Shown: positions 1-7,810 of the stretch, one piece after another
Layout of the letters: each line of letters starts with the position of its first letter
How positions within the stretch are numbered: the first letter of the stretch is position 1
DNA from: Sulfuricurvum sp. IAE1
GTDB lineage: Bacteria; Campylobacterota; Campylobacteria; Campylobacterales; Sulfurimonadaceae
NCBI RefSeq assembly: GCF_004347735.1
Contig: NZ_SLTI01000013.1
Span: 80,291-144,290, forward strand
Direction: 5' to 3'
DNA: 64,000 bases
Translations under genes and position numbers: made by a program
Notes under the pieces: generated by a model
Seen by the model: only the letters and a program-made list of their open reading frames with translations
The model's database searches: none
Told to the model about the DNA's origin: nothing

Positions 1-525
1 GCCGAACGATGCGGAGGCGTACGACGACGCCATCACGATCCCCAGCACGGCGGTGAACGCCAGAGCGATCAGGGCTAGCCGCATCCCGCGCAGCGTATCG
101 TGGGTGACCTCCCCGAACAGCAGCGGCAGGACGAGGTTGGCGGTATAGACGATCGCGGCCCCCAGCAGGATCGAGGCAAGGGTGAAAAGGATCGGCTGCG
201 ACCAGAGAAATGCCATCGCGAGCGAAAGAGTACCGACCGTCAGAAACGTATGGATAATGAGGGCGTTTCCCACGGGTGCGGGGATCGGTTTCCCCCCCAG
301 GACGCTTTGCATCTGGAACAGCGCACCGATCATGCTCATGCTCATCACCCCCAAAAACATCAGGTGGATCGCACTGAGCGAATAGGGATGCAGCGGCGTG
401 AGCACTTCGCGCGGCGCGAAAAACAGGAGTGCGCAGAGCGCGATCCCAAAAACCGGGACGGTGAGGAAAAAGCGGAGCACCACCGAGATCGGCGGCGCCT
501 GATCGAGTGAAAGGCCGTTATACAC
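1..525 (-). CDS. Heme-copper-oxidase/NnrS-like membrane protein (partial, runs off left edge)
   Basis: An open frame of 175 codons without a stop reads leftwards out of the window. It starts at a GTG overlapping the stop of the DUF2249 gene by 8 bases (GTGTATAA). The translation is strongly hydrophobic with several likely membrane helices and contains a His-containing helix (AIHLMFLGVMSMSMIGALFQM region) typical of the CcoN/NnrS-like proteins that accompany hemerythrin and DUF2249 genes in NO- or FNR-regulated clusters. Its exact activity is unknown; a role in NO or oxygen stress, or in binding haem or copper, is inference from family and context. The C-terminus is missing because the window ends. 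Confidence 0.7.
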   Translation of the reverse strand, partial: MYNGLSLDQAPPISVVLRFFLTVPVFGIALCALLFFAPREVLTPLHPYSLSAIHLMFLGVMSMSMIGALFQMQSVLGGKPIPAPVGNALIIHTFLTVGTLSLAMAFLWSQPILFTLASILLGAAIVYTANLVLPLLFGEVTHDTLRGMRLALIALAFTAVLGIVMASSYASASFG

Positions 526-760
526 GGTACACCTCCAAATCCAAAGTCGGACTGCGGGTAATAAAGATATGCCAGACATTGTCCGCATCCATGTAAGAGA
601 GATAGCGTCCGTTGTTGCGGGTGATGATCTCGAACAGCGGTATCGGCTCGCGCCGGTGGATCATGTGGATCACCTCGTCTCCCGCGAGGCGGCGGAACGC
701 CCCGACCGCCATTTCGAGCGGGATGGGGTGATCGTATTCGCGGGTGTCGAGGAGGATCAT
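518..760 (-). CDS. DUF2249 domain protein (TusA-like fold)
   Basis: 80 residues covering a single DUF2249 domain: the opening LDTREYDHPIP, the central HRREPIPLFEII and the closing aromatic/acidic strand fit the family. DUF2249 proteins have a TusA-like fold and commonly sit beside hemerythrin-like proteins in anaerobic or denitrification gene sets; their biochemical role is not settled. The start overlaps the hemerythrin stop by 4 bases (ATGA) and its stop overlaps the next gene, so the three genes form one translationally coupled operon driven from about 1213. Confidence 0.85.
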   Translation of the reverse strand: MILLDTREYDHPIPLEMAVGAFRRLAGDEVIHMIHRREPIPLFEIITRNNGRYLSYMDADNVWHIFITRSPTLDLEVYRV

Positions 761-1191
761 GCCATCTCTTTGAGTTTGACGATCATCTCCTCGGCATCGG
801 AGCCGAGCGAGCGGTCGATCATCGGATAGAGCATCTGCTCTTCTTTCATGTTGTGCTGCTGGAGCATGATCATCATCGATTCGCCGATGCCGAAGAAATC
901 GTCGACACGGTTTTCGGCGAGGGCGAGGCGCATCGATTCGAGGAGGCTGCGGAGCTGCTGGTGCTCGTAGCGCATCATCTGCGTCGGGCCGCCCATCATC
1001 CCTGTCCGTTTTTCGAAGGCGAGGAAGAGCTCTTTTTCCTCCATGTCGAAATGGTGCAGCGTGGCACGTTCGAAGGCCTCGAACGCGGTGCGGGCTTTTT
1101 CGGCGTCTTTGGCCAGCAGGGCTGATTCGGCCTCGGCGTAGTGGTGGTCGCAGGCGCGGTGGTCGTCGCGCATGAAAGAAAGAATGCTCAT
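757..1191 (-). CDS. Hemerythrin-like (HHE) domain protein
   Basis: 144 residues when started at the ATG at 1191, which has AGGAGAG five bases upstream; a longer frame to 1254 lacks a ribosome site and would read through the promoter. Four helices carry the His/Glu pattern of a di-iron hemerythrin fold: DDHRACDHHY, LHHFDMEEKELF, RYEHQQL and LQQHNMKEEQMLYP. Such proteins bind oxygen or NO or help repair iron-sulfur centres under nitrosative stress. It is the first gene of an operon with DUF2249 and an oxidase-like membrane protein, preceded by a CRP/FNR-type palindrome. Confidence 0.9.
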   Translation of the reverse strand: MSILSFMRDDHRACDHHYAEAESALLAKDAEKARTAFEAFERATLHHFDMEEKELFLAFEKRTGMMGGPTQMMRYEHQQLRSLLESMRLALAENRVDDFFGIGESMMIMLQQHNMKEEQMLYPMIDRSLGSDAEEMIVKLKEMA

Positions 1192-1219
1192 AAGTCTCTC
1201 CTGGGGATCAAATGACGAC

Positions 1220-1225
1220 AGTATA
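1220..1225 (-). promoter_or_regulatory. -10 element of the hemerythrin operon
   Basis: TATACT on the minus strand, 29 bases upstream of the hemerythrin ATG. Counting from it, transcription would begin near 1213, which puts the palindrome at 1246-1263 exactly 41.5 bases upstream, the class II activation distance. Confidence 0.6.
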
Positions 1226-1245
1226 GATCGGACGTCCGCGAATAA

Positions 1246-1263
1246 TCTTGACAAAAGTCAAGA
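1246..1263 (-). promoter_or_regulatory. CRP/FNR-family operator
   Basis: Perfect inverted repeat TCTTGAC-N4-GTCAAGA with a four-base AAAA/TTTT spacer, matching the TTGAC-N4-GTCAA variant of the FNR/Dnr half-site layout. It lies just beyond the stop codon of tamB and upstream of the hemerythrin promoter. The four-base gap and symmetric core argue for a regulator site; as a terminator it would have a weak stem and no T-run. Confidence 0.65.
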
Positions 1264-1264
1264 A

Positions 1265-4123
1265 TTATTTTTTGAGGGGCTTGTTGTGGGGGAGAAAATC
1301 GCGGAAATCCTTAATGTACACGGCATTGATCCCCTGCCCGAGTTCGTGGACGTCGGCATCGAGCCGGAGCCAGCGGTTGAGCTGGTATTGGACGAGGATG
1401 CTGGAGAGGGTGTCGTTTTTGTAGAGGACGCGGAGGTTTTTGTTGATCCGCGCGCCCACTTCGAAGCCCATTCCCCCCTCCTGCGTCGTGAGGATGTTCA
1501 TGGTATCGATCTGGAGTTTGGTCGTGCTGTTGATGAGCCCTTTGAGCCCGGCACCGAGCATGAAGTTGGTCGCGTCGGCACGGACGGACGAGGTTCCCGA
1601 ATCGCTTCCCGCGACGGTATTGGCGGGGGAACCGAAGAGGATGTAGCTCATGATGTCGTTTTGGCTCATGACCGGATCGGAGGTGAAGAGAAAAATCGGC
1701 GAATCGAGGGTGTGGGTGACGAAGATGACGATTTTTTTGTAGTCGACTTCGTGGCCGATCGTGAGGTTGAGATAGGGGTTTAGGGGGACATCGCCGCCGA
1801 AATAGATTTCGGAATGCTGGATATCGAACCGTTTTCCCGCGCTCGTCGCACTCCCCGAAGGGATCGTCATCATCCCCAGTATCTGCATCGGCCCCAGCGG
1901 ATCGCGCCAGAGGGTGATGTCGGGGATCAGCCGCAGGTTGAGCTCCTTGGTCTGGAGTTTGATCGGTTCTTGGGAAGTGATGCGGACGTTCATCGAAAGC
2001 CGCGTATGGGACGGGGGGCGGACGTCCTGGACGATGATTATGTCATCGTCGAGGACTTTGAACTGCTGCAGCGGCAGGTAGGAGATCGTTCCCTCCAGAA
2101 TCGTGACGTTCCCATAAAGCTGCTGTTCGCCGGCGCGGTCGCGGACAAACGTAATGTCGGCAGCGGCGTGGGCGCTCCCCTCGGGCCCTTCGTAGAAGAA
2201 GCGTTCCGAAAAGAGGCGCAGCGACGTCCCTTTTTCGCCCGAAACCGCCCCCTGCAGCAAGAGGGTGTCGTAGATCCAGAAATCGTCGACGAGGAGATCG
2301 CCCGAGGGGGTGAGGCGAAGATGCGAGGTCCGCTCCGAGGCGATCGGGTGGTCGGCGATTTCGAAACGGTAGGAGGGAACCGTGATGTTCCCGTCACGGT
2401 AATGCAGGTCGATCGAGCCGTTCGTCCCCCCGAAAGAGTGCTGGGTATCGAGGACCGCCGCATACCACGGCACCCGGACGTTTGCGTCGATCTCCACCGT
2501 ATCGGCGATCGTGACCCGTGCGCGTGCGCGGATCTCGGCATCGTAGTATTCCCCTTTGTAGAGTTCGATCGGGCGGAACGAGGAGACGGTCGCAAATGCC
2601 GAGGGGACGAGGGCTTTGACGTCCAGAACGCTTTTGCCCGGGGCAAGCGAGCCCTCGACGTCGAAATAGGCTCCGGAGTAGTTGCCCGATCCTTTGAGCC
2701 GTTCGCCGCTCAGCGATGCGGAAAATGCGACCGATTCTCCCTGGAAATGGAGGTGTGAGACGTTGTGCTCGTGGGTGAGGGAGAGGTTCAGCCGTGAGGG
2801 CGGTTTGCGGCTCCAGTCCCGCCACATCGGTGCATCGGGGGGGAGGAGGAGGGAGCCTTCGAGGGCGTGGACCCCCTCGCGGGTCGAGAATTCCCCCGTG
2901 AAGCGAAGGTGGCTGTGCTCGGCCGCAAGGGTGCCAGAGAGGGTGTCGGTGCTGAGGACATAGCTTCCGCGGGCTTTCATCCCCAGCGGCGAAGTGCGGG
3001 CGAATTCGGGGAGGGCGGGGAGAAAGGCGAGGTCCTGATGGCGGCTTTCGAGTTCCCACGCAAAACGGTCGTAATCGGAACTCGAAAGGCGCAGGGTGCT
3101 CCCGTCGAGTGTGACCGAGGCGCCCAACCCCTGTGCGTCGTCGCGGAACGATCCGCGCAGCGTGTTCGAGGGGAGATGGCGGTTCGAGGCGATGTGTCCG
3201 GAAAATTCGCTTGTCGTCACCCCCTCGAAAGTGTAGCGCAGGTGCTGGCGGGTCTGCATCGTCTCTTCCCCCCGCCGAAGCAGATAGGAGGCGTCGACGT
3301 CGAAGCGTTCGTCATCGTAGCGGCAGCGGAAGTCGAACGTGAACTTCTCGGCGTTCAGGGCCGGATCGGGTTTGAGAACCAGGCGCTCGATCCCCCCTTT
3401 GAGATGCGCGCGTTTGTCGGAGAGTTCGACGATCCGAAGGGGGATGGTTCGGGGAAGATCGGTAAAACGGCCGCTGTAGGGGGCAAGGGCGGCCGTATTG
3501 GGGTACAGGAGGGCTTCCCCCGAAATCGCGTTGTCCCGGAGGGTTCCCCGAATGCCCCCGTCGGCGTAGCGGGAGCGGAACGCGGCGCGGAAGGTTTTGA
3601 AATTGAGCAGTTCGCCGTCATAGCTCCCCTCGGCTCCGTCGATATCGAGTTCGAGGGGGTAGGTGCCGATGAGCTGTAGGTTGTGGAGCGTGACCTGTTT
3701 AAGGCGAAACGTCGGAAACGGCCAGGAGGTCTCGCTTCCGTCGGTGAAATCGTCGAGGTGGAGCCGCAGCCCCTCGATCCGGACCGATTCGACGGTATGG
3801 TCCCCTTCGAGCATTTTGACGAGGCTGTAGCGCAGGGTGAGGGTGTCGGCTTTCATCCGCTCCGCGCGAACGTCATGGAGGGTGAACCCCTCCATCAGTG
3901 ACCCCTCGGCGCGGGTGTAGTGGATCCCCAGCGGTTCGAGAAGGTAGGTGCGTACAATCTCTAGACCGTCGGGGCGGAAGGCGACGTAGAGCGCCCCCGC
4001 GGTGACAAAAACACTAAGGAGAAGGAGAAAATGAAGAATCAGGAACAACCGTCTGAACAAGGTTTTCAGACGTCTGGACCGGGGCCGGTGATGATCTTCG
4101 TTCAACGGTGTTTGCATCCGCAT
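1265..4123 (-). CDS. tamB: Translocation and assembly module subunit TamB
   Basis: 952 residues with one N-terminal membrane anchor (about residues 23-48, LFLILHFLLLLSVFVTAG) followed by a long beta-rich periplasmic region and a C-terminal DUF490/TamB domain (about residues 640-950, with LFGSPANTVAG and the end KDFRDFLPHNK). TamB spans the periplasm and, with TamA, takes part in outer-membrane protein assembly and lipid transport between membranes. The start could also be the ATG two codons inside (4117). The partner tamA is encoded in the same direction but 4.9 kb upstream, with a sulfide-oxidation and porin block between them. Confidence 0.9.
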   Translation of the reverse strand: MRMQTPLNEDHHRPRSRRLKTLFRRLFLILHFLLLLSVFVTAGALYVAFRPDGLEIVRTYLLEPLGIHYTRAEGSLMEGFTLHDVRAERMKADTLTLRYSLVKMLEGDHTVESVRIEGLRLHLDDFTDGSETSWPFPTFRLKQVTLHNLQLIGTYPLELDIDGAEGSYDGELLNFKTFRAAFRSRYADGGIRGTLRDNAISGEALLYPNTAALAPYSGRFTDLPRTIPLRIVELSDKRAHLKGGIERLVLKPDPALNAEKFTFDFRCRYDDERFDVDASYLLRRGEETMQTRQHLRYTFEGVTTSEFSGHIASNRHLPSNTLRGSFRDDAQGLGASVTLDGSTLRLSSSDYDRFAWELESRHQDLAFLPALPEFARTSPLGMKARGSYVLSTDTLSGTLAAEHSHLRFTGEFSTREGVHALEGSLLLPPDAPMWRDWSRKPPSRLNLSLTHEHNVSHLHFQGESVAFSASLSGERLKGSGNYSGAYFDVEGSLAPGKSVLDVKALVPSAFATVSSFRPIELYKGEYYDAEIRARARVTIADTVEIDANVRVPWYAAVLDTQHSFGGTNGSIDLHYRDGNITVPSYRFEIADHPIASERTSHLRLTPSGDLLVDDFWIYDTLLLQGAVSGEKGTSLRLFSERFFYEGPEGSAHAAADITFVRDRAGEQQLYGNVTILEGTISYLPLQQFKVLDDDIIIVQDVRPPSHTRLSMNVRITSQEPIKLQTKELNLRLIPDITLWRDPLGPMQILGMMTIPSGSATSAGKRFDIQHSEIYFGGDVPLNPYLNLTIGHEVDYKKIVIFVTHTLDSPIFLFTSDPVMSQNDIMSYILFGSPANTVAGSDSGTSSVRADATNFMLGAGLKGLINSTTKLQIDTMNILTTQEGGMGFEVGARINKNLRVLYKNDTLSSILVQYQLNRWLRLDADVHELGQGINAVYIKDFRDFLPHNKPLKK

Positions 4124-4152
4124 ATTATGCCCAAACTTACCATTAAACCTGA

Positions 4153-4187
4153 TCCCGCGGCAACGGAGGAGAAACGTCCCCGCGGGA
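4153..4187. repeat. Inverted repeat between fccB and tamB
   Basis: Arms TCCCGCGG (4153-4160) and CCGCGGGA (4180-4187) enclose a 19-base loop just after the fccB stop codon. It could end fccB transcripts or stabilise their 3' end, but there is no clear T-run in either direction. Confidence 0.4.
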
Positions 4188-4193
4188 AATCGA

Positions 4194-5558
4194 TCAGCTT
4201 CCGAAAATGTCGCGCATCATCCCTTTGTACCATTCATGGGTCGTTTTTCCGAGGTCGGCGGAACGGGTGTTGTTTTCGGTCATCTTCGGCTTGATTACTT
4301 TAATGTCGTTGCCGTTGATGTCTTTGTCGTCCATCATCGAGAAGGTGACGCCGATCGAGATCGCTTCTTTGTCGTTGACCATCGAATAACAGATGTTTTG
4401 AGGGAGCGTCACCTCTTTGGGTGTTGCTCTCCCCGCTATCAGCGAAGCGATATGGGACGCGACGATGTGCCCCTGGCCGTTTGCGATGGCACCGCTTTTG
4501 GGATAGGGATAGCCGCCGACGGCATCTCCGATGACGAAGACCCTCGGATCCGCTTTGCTCTGGAACGTGGGTGATTCCATCATCCCCCATCCCGCTTTGC
4601 CCGTCGAAACGCCGGCCATCGCGACGATTTCGGACGCTTTGTTGGTCGGCATCAGGTTCGCCGCAGCGTAGGGGATGCGCACCTCTTCGGTCCGTTCGTC
4701 TGCGAGGGTGAGCGTGACGACCACCTCTTTCTTATCCAAATCGACGGTTTTGACCAGCGAATTGGGACGGTATTCGACGATATCGGGGTACAGTTCTTTG
4801 TATGCTGCCAGGAACCCCGGACCTTTCGGGGCCGGTTTGGCTTTGGGATCGAGGAGGATCACTTTCCCCTGGATGCCGTTTTTCTTCAGGTAGTGGGCCA
4901 CCATCGCGGCACGCTCATACGGTGCCGGAGGGCAGCGGTAGGGGCCGTCGGGAACGGAGATGACGAAATTGCCCCCTTCGAACTCCTCGAGCATCTTTTT
5001 AAGGGCGACGTGCTCACTGCCGGGCATGAGCGCCGGAGGGCACTCCTGGCGGCACCGCTCGGCGGCAAGGGTGTCTTTGCCGAACCATTTGGTGTAATCG
5101 TACGCGATTCCGGGTGCGAGCAGGAGATAATCGTACCCGATGCTGCCGGTCGTCGTTTTGACGGTGCGGCCGGAACGGTCGATGTCGGTGACGGTCGTCT
5201 GGAACATTTTGTATCCGAACGCCTTTGCCGCGGTGTAGTAATCGCGGGTCAGGAAATCCATCCCCACTTCGCCGCTTAGCCATTCGTTACTGATCGGACA
5301 CGACATAAAAAGATCCCGTTTTTCGAGGACCACCACTTCGGCTTCGGGGGCTTCCTTTTTGATGTAGCGGGCGGCGGTGAGGCCGCCCCATCCGCCGCCG
5401 ACGATGACGACCCGCTTGCCTGCGGGTTTGGGGAGGAGTTCGGTGGCGACGGCCGGATTTTCAGCCGCCGACGCCGGTGCTGCGGAGACTCCCCCAAGAG
5501 CCAGCGCCGCGGCGCCGATTCCGGAGGCTTTGAGCATATCGCGTCGAGAGAGTTTCAT
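4194..5558 (-). CDS. fccB: Flavocytochrome c-type sulfide dehydrogenase, FAD subunit
   Basis: 454 residues. A twin-arginine signal (LSRRDMLKAS, hydrophobic stretch, cleavage near ASA-AE at about 31) indicates folded export to the periplasm. An FAD-binding Rossmann motif VIVGGGWGG lies at about 51-59. Cys209 in YRCPPAPYERA and Cys390 in NICYSMV sit where FCSD family members carry their redox disulfide; Cys87 is an additional cysteine in MSCPISN. The C-terminal FCSD flavin-binding domain is present. The enzyme oxidises sulfide and passes electrons to a cytochrome. No cytochrome subunit gene lies next to it here, so the partner is elsewhere or generic. It follows a porin by 9 bases, probably in one operon. 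Confidence 0.87.
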   Translation of the reverse strand: MKLSRRDMLKASGIGAAALALGGVSAAPASAAENPAVATELLPKPAGKRVVIVGGGWGGLTAARYIKKEAPEAEVVVLEKRDLFMSCPISNEWLSGEVGMDFLTRDYYTAAKAFGYKMFQTTVTDIDRSGRTVKTTTGSIGYDYLLLAPGIAYDYTKWFGKDTLAAERCRQECPPALMPGSEHVALKKMLEEFEGGNFVISVPDGPYRCPPAPYERAAMVAHYLKKNGIQGKVILLDPKAKPAPKGPGFLAAYKELYPDIVEYRPNSLVKTVDLDKKEVVVTLTLADERTEEVRIPYAAANLMPTNKASEIVAMAGVSTGKAGWGMMESPTFQSKADPRVFVIGDAVGGYPYPKSGAIANGQGHIVASHIASLIAGRATPKEVTLPQNICYSMVNDKEAISIGVTFSMMDDKDINGNDIKVIKPKMTENNTRSADLGKTTHEWYKGMMRDIFGS

Positions 5559-5567
5559 GTCCGCTCC

Positions 5568-7028
5568 TTAAAAACTCAGGTTGGCGATCAGACGCGTGTG
5601 CGCATGCTCGTAATTGCGGGTGCCGTTGTCACGCTGTTCGTGAAACAGGCGGAACCACAACCCTTTGACCGATGGGACGGCGTAGTGGAGGATGTAATCT
5701 TGAACTTCGGTCGTTTCATTCCGGACGGTGCTGATGGTTCCCCCGGTACTGCCGGTGGTTCCGGTCCACGTTTGTACGTCGGTATCGTACCGGGCATGGT
5801 TGACGATGAACTTGAGCCCCGGAACGCCGAGCGATGCGAAACTGTATTCGGCCCCGAGTTTGTAGGCGTCGGTATCGGCACGGTATTCGTTACGGGCGAA
5901 AATCATGCTGGTGTACGCGGGATCGCCCTGCCAGGCGTTCATGACGTGGCCATCCTCATTGCGGTTGTAAGCGGCGGAGAAACTGAAGTCCCCGATGTCG
6001 GCTTTTGCCTGGACCCCCCACAAGGTGGCGTCGATCTGGCCGTCCGCGCTGATTTTCGTTTTGTAAATGGACGAGGCCGTCAACGTGTTGACGCTGCGGA
6101 GTTTTTTGAGCTCGTTTCCTCCGGTAGAGGTGGCGAAGTTCCCGACATCGTCTTGTTTAAGGATTTGGGCTCCGAGGGTCACTTTGGCCGGACCCGCGTT
6201 GATTTTGTATTCGGCATCGGCATAAATCGTGTTGTACATTTCGTGTGCGTAGTAATCCCATACCCGGGCTTTGAGGTTTCCTTTGGCGTACTCGATCCCC
6301 AGTGCGGTGACCCCGGATGTATCGAGTTTATTCGCCCCCAGGGTCGCATCCGACATATCCTGGAACGATGATTTCCCCGAACCCGGAGTAATCACGCCGG
6401 TCGTGCCGTTGACCGCCGGGCTCACAAGACCGTATCCCGCACCGGAGGTGATTTGATAGGCGGCATCGCCGATGAGTCCCGCATCGGTCGCGGCGCGCGT
6501 ACCGAACTGCATTTTGGTGATGTGGGCCGCGGTTACCGTGAAATCGGGGATTTCCTTGATCGTCGCGACGGTCCCCTCGAAGAGTTGGGGGATGATGGTG
6601 ACGGCATTGTCGGTCATCGGTGTTTTAAACTCCTGCCGGCCGTACGTGATGTCGGTATTGGAGAGGCGGTAGCTTGCATAGGCTTCGCCGAGCGTCGAAT
6701 AGCTGTCCATCGAGTCGCCCAGAAGCCCCTGTGCCACCTGGCTGTAGCCGTCGCGGGTTTTGTAATCCCACTTGGTGAGCCCTGTGTCGTGGGTCGTGTA
6801 CATCGCCGCGCCGAAGCGGAGACCTTGCAGCGCTCCCGTCTGGTATTTGAGTTTGCCTCCGATGGCGCTGCCGGTTGCGGCTACCGTATCGGAAAAAGCC
6901 GGTTCGATATGGTGAATCCGGACATAACCGCCGAATTTCCCCTCTTTTATCATTTCATTGAGATCGTCCGCCCCCATGAGCTGGGTGGCGAGGATCGCAG
7001 ATAGGGACAGGATTGCATTGCGTTTCAT
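5568..7028 (-). CDS. OprD-like outer membrane porin
   Basis: 486 residues with a signal peptide (MKRNAILSLSAILATQLMGA, cleavage after about residue 20) and a series of alternating amphipathic strands ending in an aromatic C-terminus (LIANLSF), as expected of a beta-barrel. The N-terminal segment EGKFGGYVRIHH and internal YGRQEFKTPMTDN are typical of Campylobacterota OprD-family porins. It probably admits small solutes; the substrate cannot be told. It shares an intergenic region with the divergently read two-component system and is followed closely by fccB. AAGGAG lies 11 bases before the ATG. Confidence 0.85.
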   Translation of the reverse strand: MKRNAILSLSAILATQLMGADDLNEMIKEGKFGGYVRIHHIEPAFSDTVAATGSAIGGKLKYQTGALQGLRFGAAMYTTHDTGLTKWDYKTRDGYSQVAQGLLGDSMDSYSTLGEAYASYRLSNTDITYGRQEFKTPMTDNAVTIIPQLFEGTVATIKEIPDFTVTAAHITKMQFGTRAATDAGLIGDAAYQITSGAGYGLVSPAVNGTTGVITPGSGKSSFQDMSDATLGANKLDTSGVTALGIEYAKGNLKARVWDYYAHEMYNTIYADAEYKINAGPAKVTLGAQILKQDDVGNFATSTGGNELKKLRSVNTLTASSIYKTKISADGQIDATLWGVQAKADIGDFSFSAAYNRNEDGHVMNAWQGDPAYTSMIFARNEYRADTDAYKLGAEYSFASLGVPGLKFIVNHARYDTDVQTWTGTTGSTGGTISTVRNETTEVQDYILHYAVPSVKGLWFRLFHEQRDNGTRNYEHAHTRLIANLSF

Positions 7029-7085
7029 CTCGTGTGATACTCCTTCGATAAGTTTTCAACGACCCAATCGTACTGGTGCCAGATG

Positions 7086-7111
7086 AAAAAATCATGAAAA
7101 TGTGATTTTTT
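7086..7111. repeat. Inverted repeat in the porin/response-regulator divergent region
   Basis: Perfect 9-base arms AAAAAATCA (7086-7094) and TGATTTTTT (7103-7111) with an 8-base centre. It lies between the divergent starts and directly left of the TTGACG -35 candidate for the regulator, so it is a candidate operator for the adjacent response regulator or a hairpin insulating the two transcripts. Confidence 0.5.
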
Positions 7112-7112
7112 T

Positions 7113-7142
7113 TTGACGTTTTACCGAAAATCGACGAATAAT
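7113..7142 (+). promoter_or_regulatory. Promoter of the two-component system
   Basis: TTGACG (7113-7118), 18-base spacer, AATAAT (7137-7142). Transcription would start near 7149, leaving a leader of about ten bases with no recognisable ribosome site before the ATG at 7160. Confidence 0.5.
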
Positions 7143-7159
7143 AAATTACAATACTTCCC

Positions 7160-7810
7160 ATGCGAGTACTTATAATAGAAGATGATATGAAAATGAGGGG
7201 CATGCTCAAAGATGCCCTGGAAACGGTTTACCGTATCGATACGGCCCAAACGATCGGCGAGGCGTTGGAATGGATCGAAAGCTGTTCGTACGGCGCCGTA
7301 CTTTTGGATCGTAACCTGTGCGGCGAGGACAACGGGATGGAGATCATCCCCAAACTCAAAAAGCGCCATCCCTCCTGCGCCGTCATGATCGCGAGCGCCT
7401 ACGGAGGGGTCGAGGAGAGGATCGCGGGGCTCAGTGCCGGGGCGGACGATTATTTGGAGAAGCCGTACGATCTTCGGGAACTACGAATGCGTCTGGACGG
7501 ACTCATCCGGCGGTTCGCCCCCGAAACGATCACCTCGGGGGGGGTCTGTCTGGATCTGGTTAATCAAACGATCACGGCCGAGGAGAAAACGATAACTCTC
7601 TCCAAAAAAGAGAACGACGTCCTTTTCTTCCTGGCGTCAAGGCCGGACAAGGTTTTCAGCCGGGACGATATCGCCAACGCCGTTTATTCCGATCCCGCTT
7701 CGATGACCTCCAACACGATCGACGTCGTCATCAGCCATATACGGAAAAAACTGCCGGTCGATGTGATCGAAACGGTCAAAGGACGCGGCTATGCTCTTAA
7801 AAACTTTTAA
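7160..7810 (+). CDS. OmpR-family response regulator
   Basis: 216 residues. Receiver domain (about 1-115) with acidic pocket IIEDD, phosphoacceptor Asp50 in VLLDRNL and the conserved Lys in LEKPYDL; C-terminal winged-helix DNA-binding domain (about 125-216) ending in TVKGRGYAL. It should bind DNA when phosphorylated by the kinase encoded immediately downstream, whose start overlaps its end by 20 bases. The divergent porin and fccB are plausible targets (inference from arrangement). The ATG is preceded by little or no Shine-Dalgarno sequence. Confidence 0.92.
   Translation: MRVLIIEDDMKMRGMLKDALETVYRIDTAQTIGEALEWIESCSYGAVLLDRNLCGEDNGMEIIPKLKKRHPSCAVMIASAYGGVEERIAGLSAGADDYLEKPYDLRELRMRLDGLIRRFAPETITSGGVCLDLVNQTITAEEKTITLSKKENDVLFFLASRPDKVFSRDDIANAVYSDPASMTSNTIDVVISHIRKKLPVDVIETVKGRGYALKNF

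Noticed and set aside
1814..2758. 314-codon plus-strand frame across tamB
   Set aside because: No domain, no ribosome site, entirely inside tamB.
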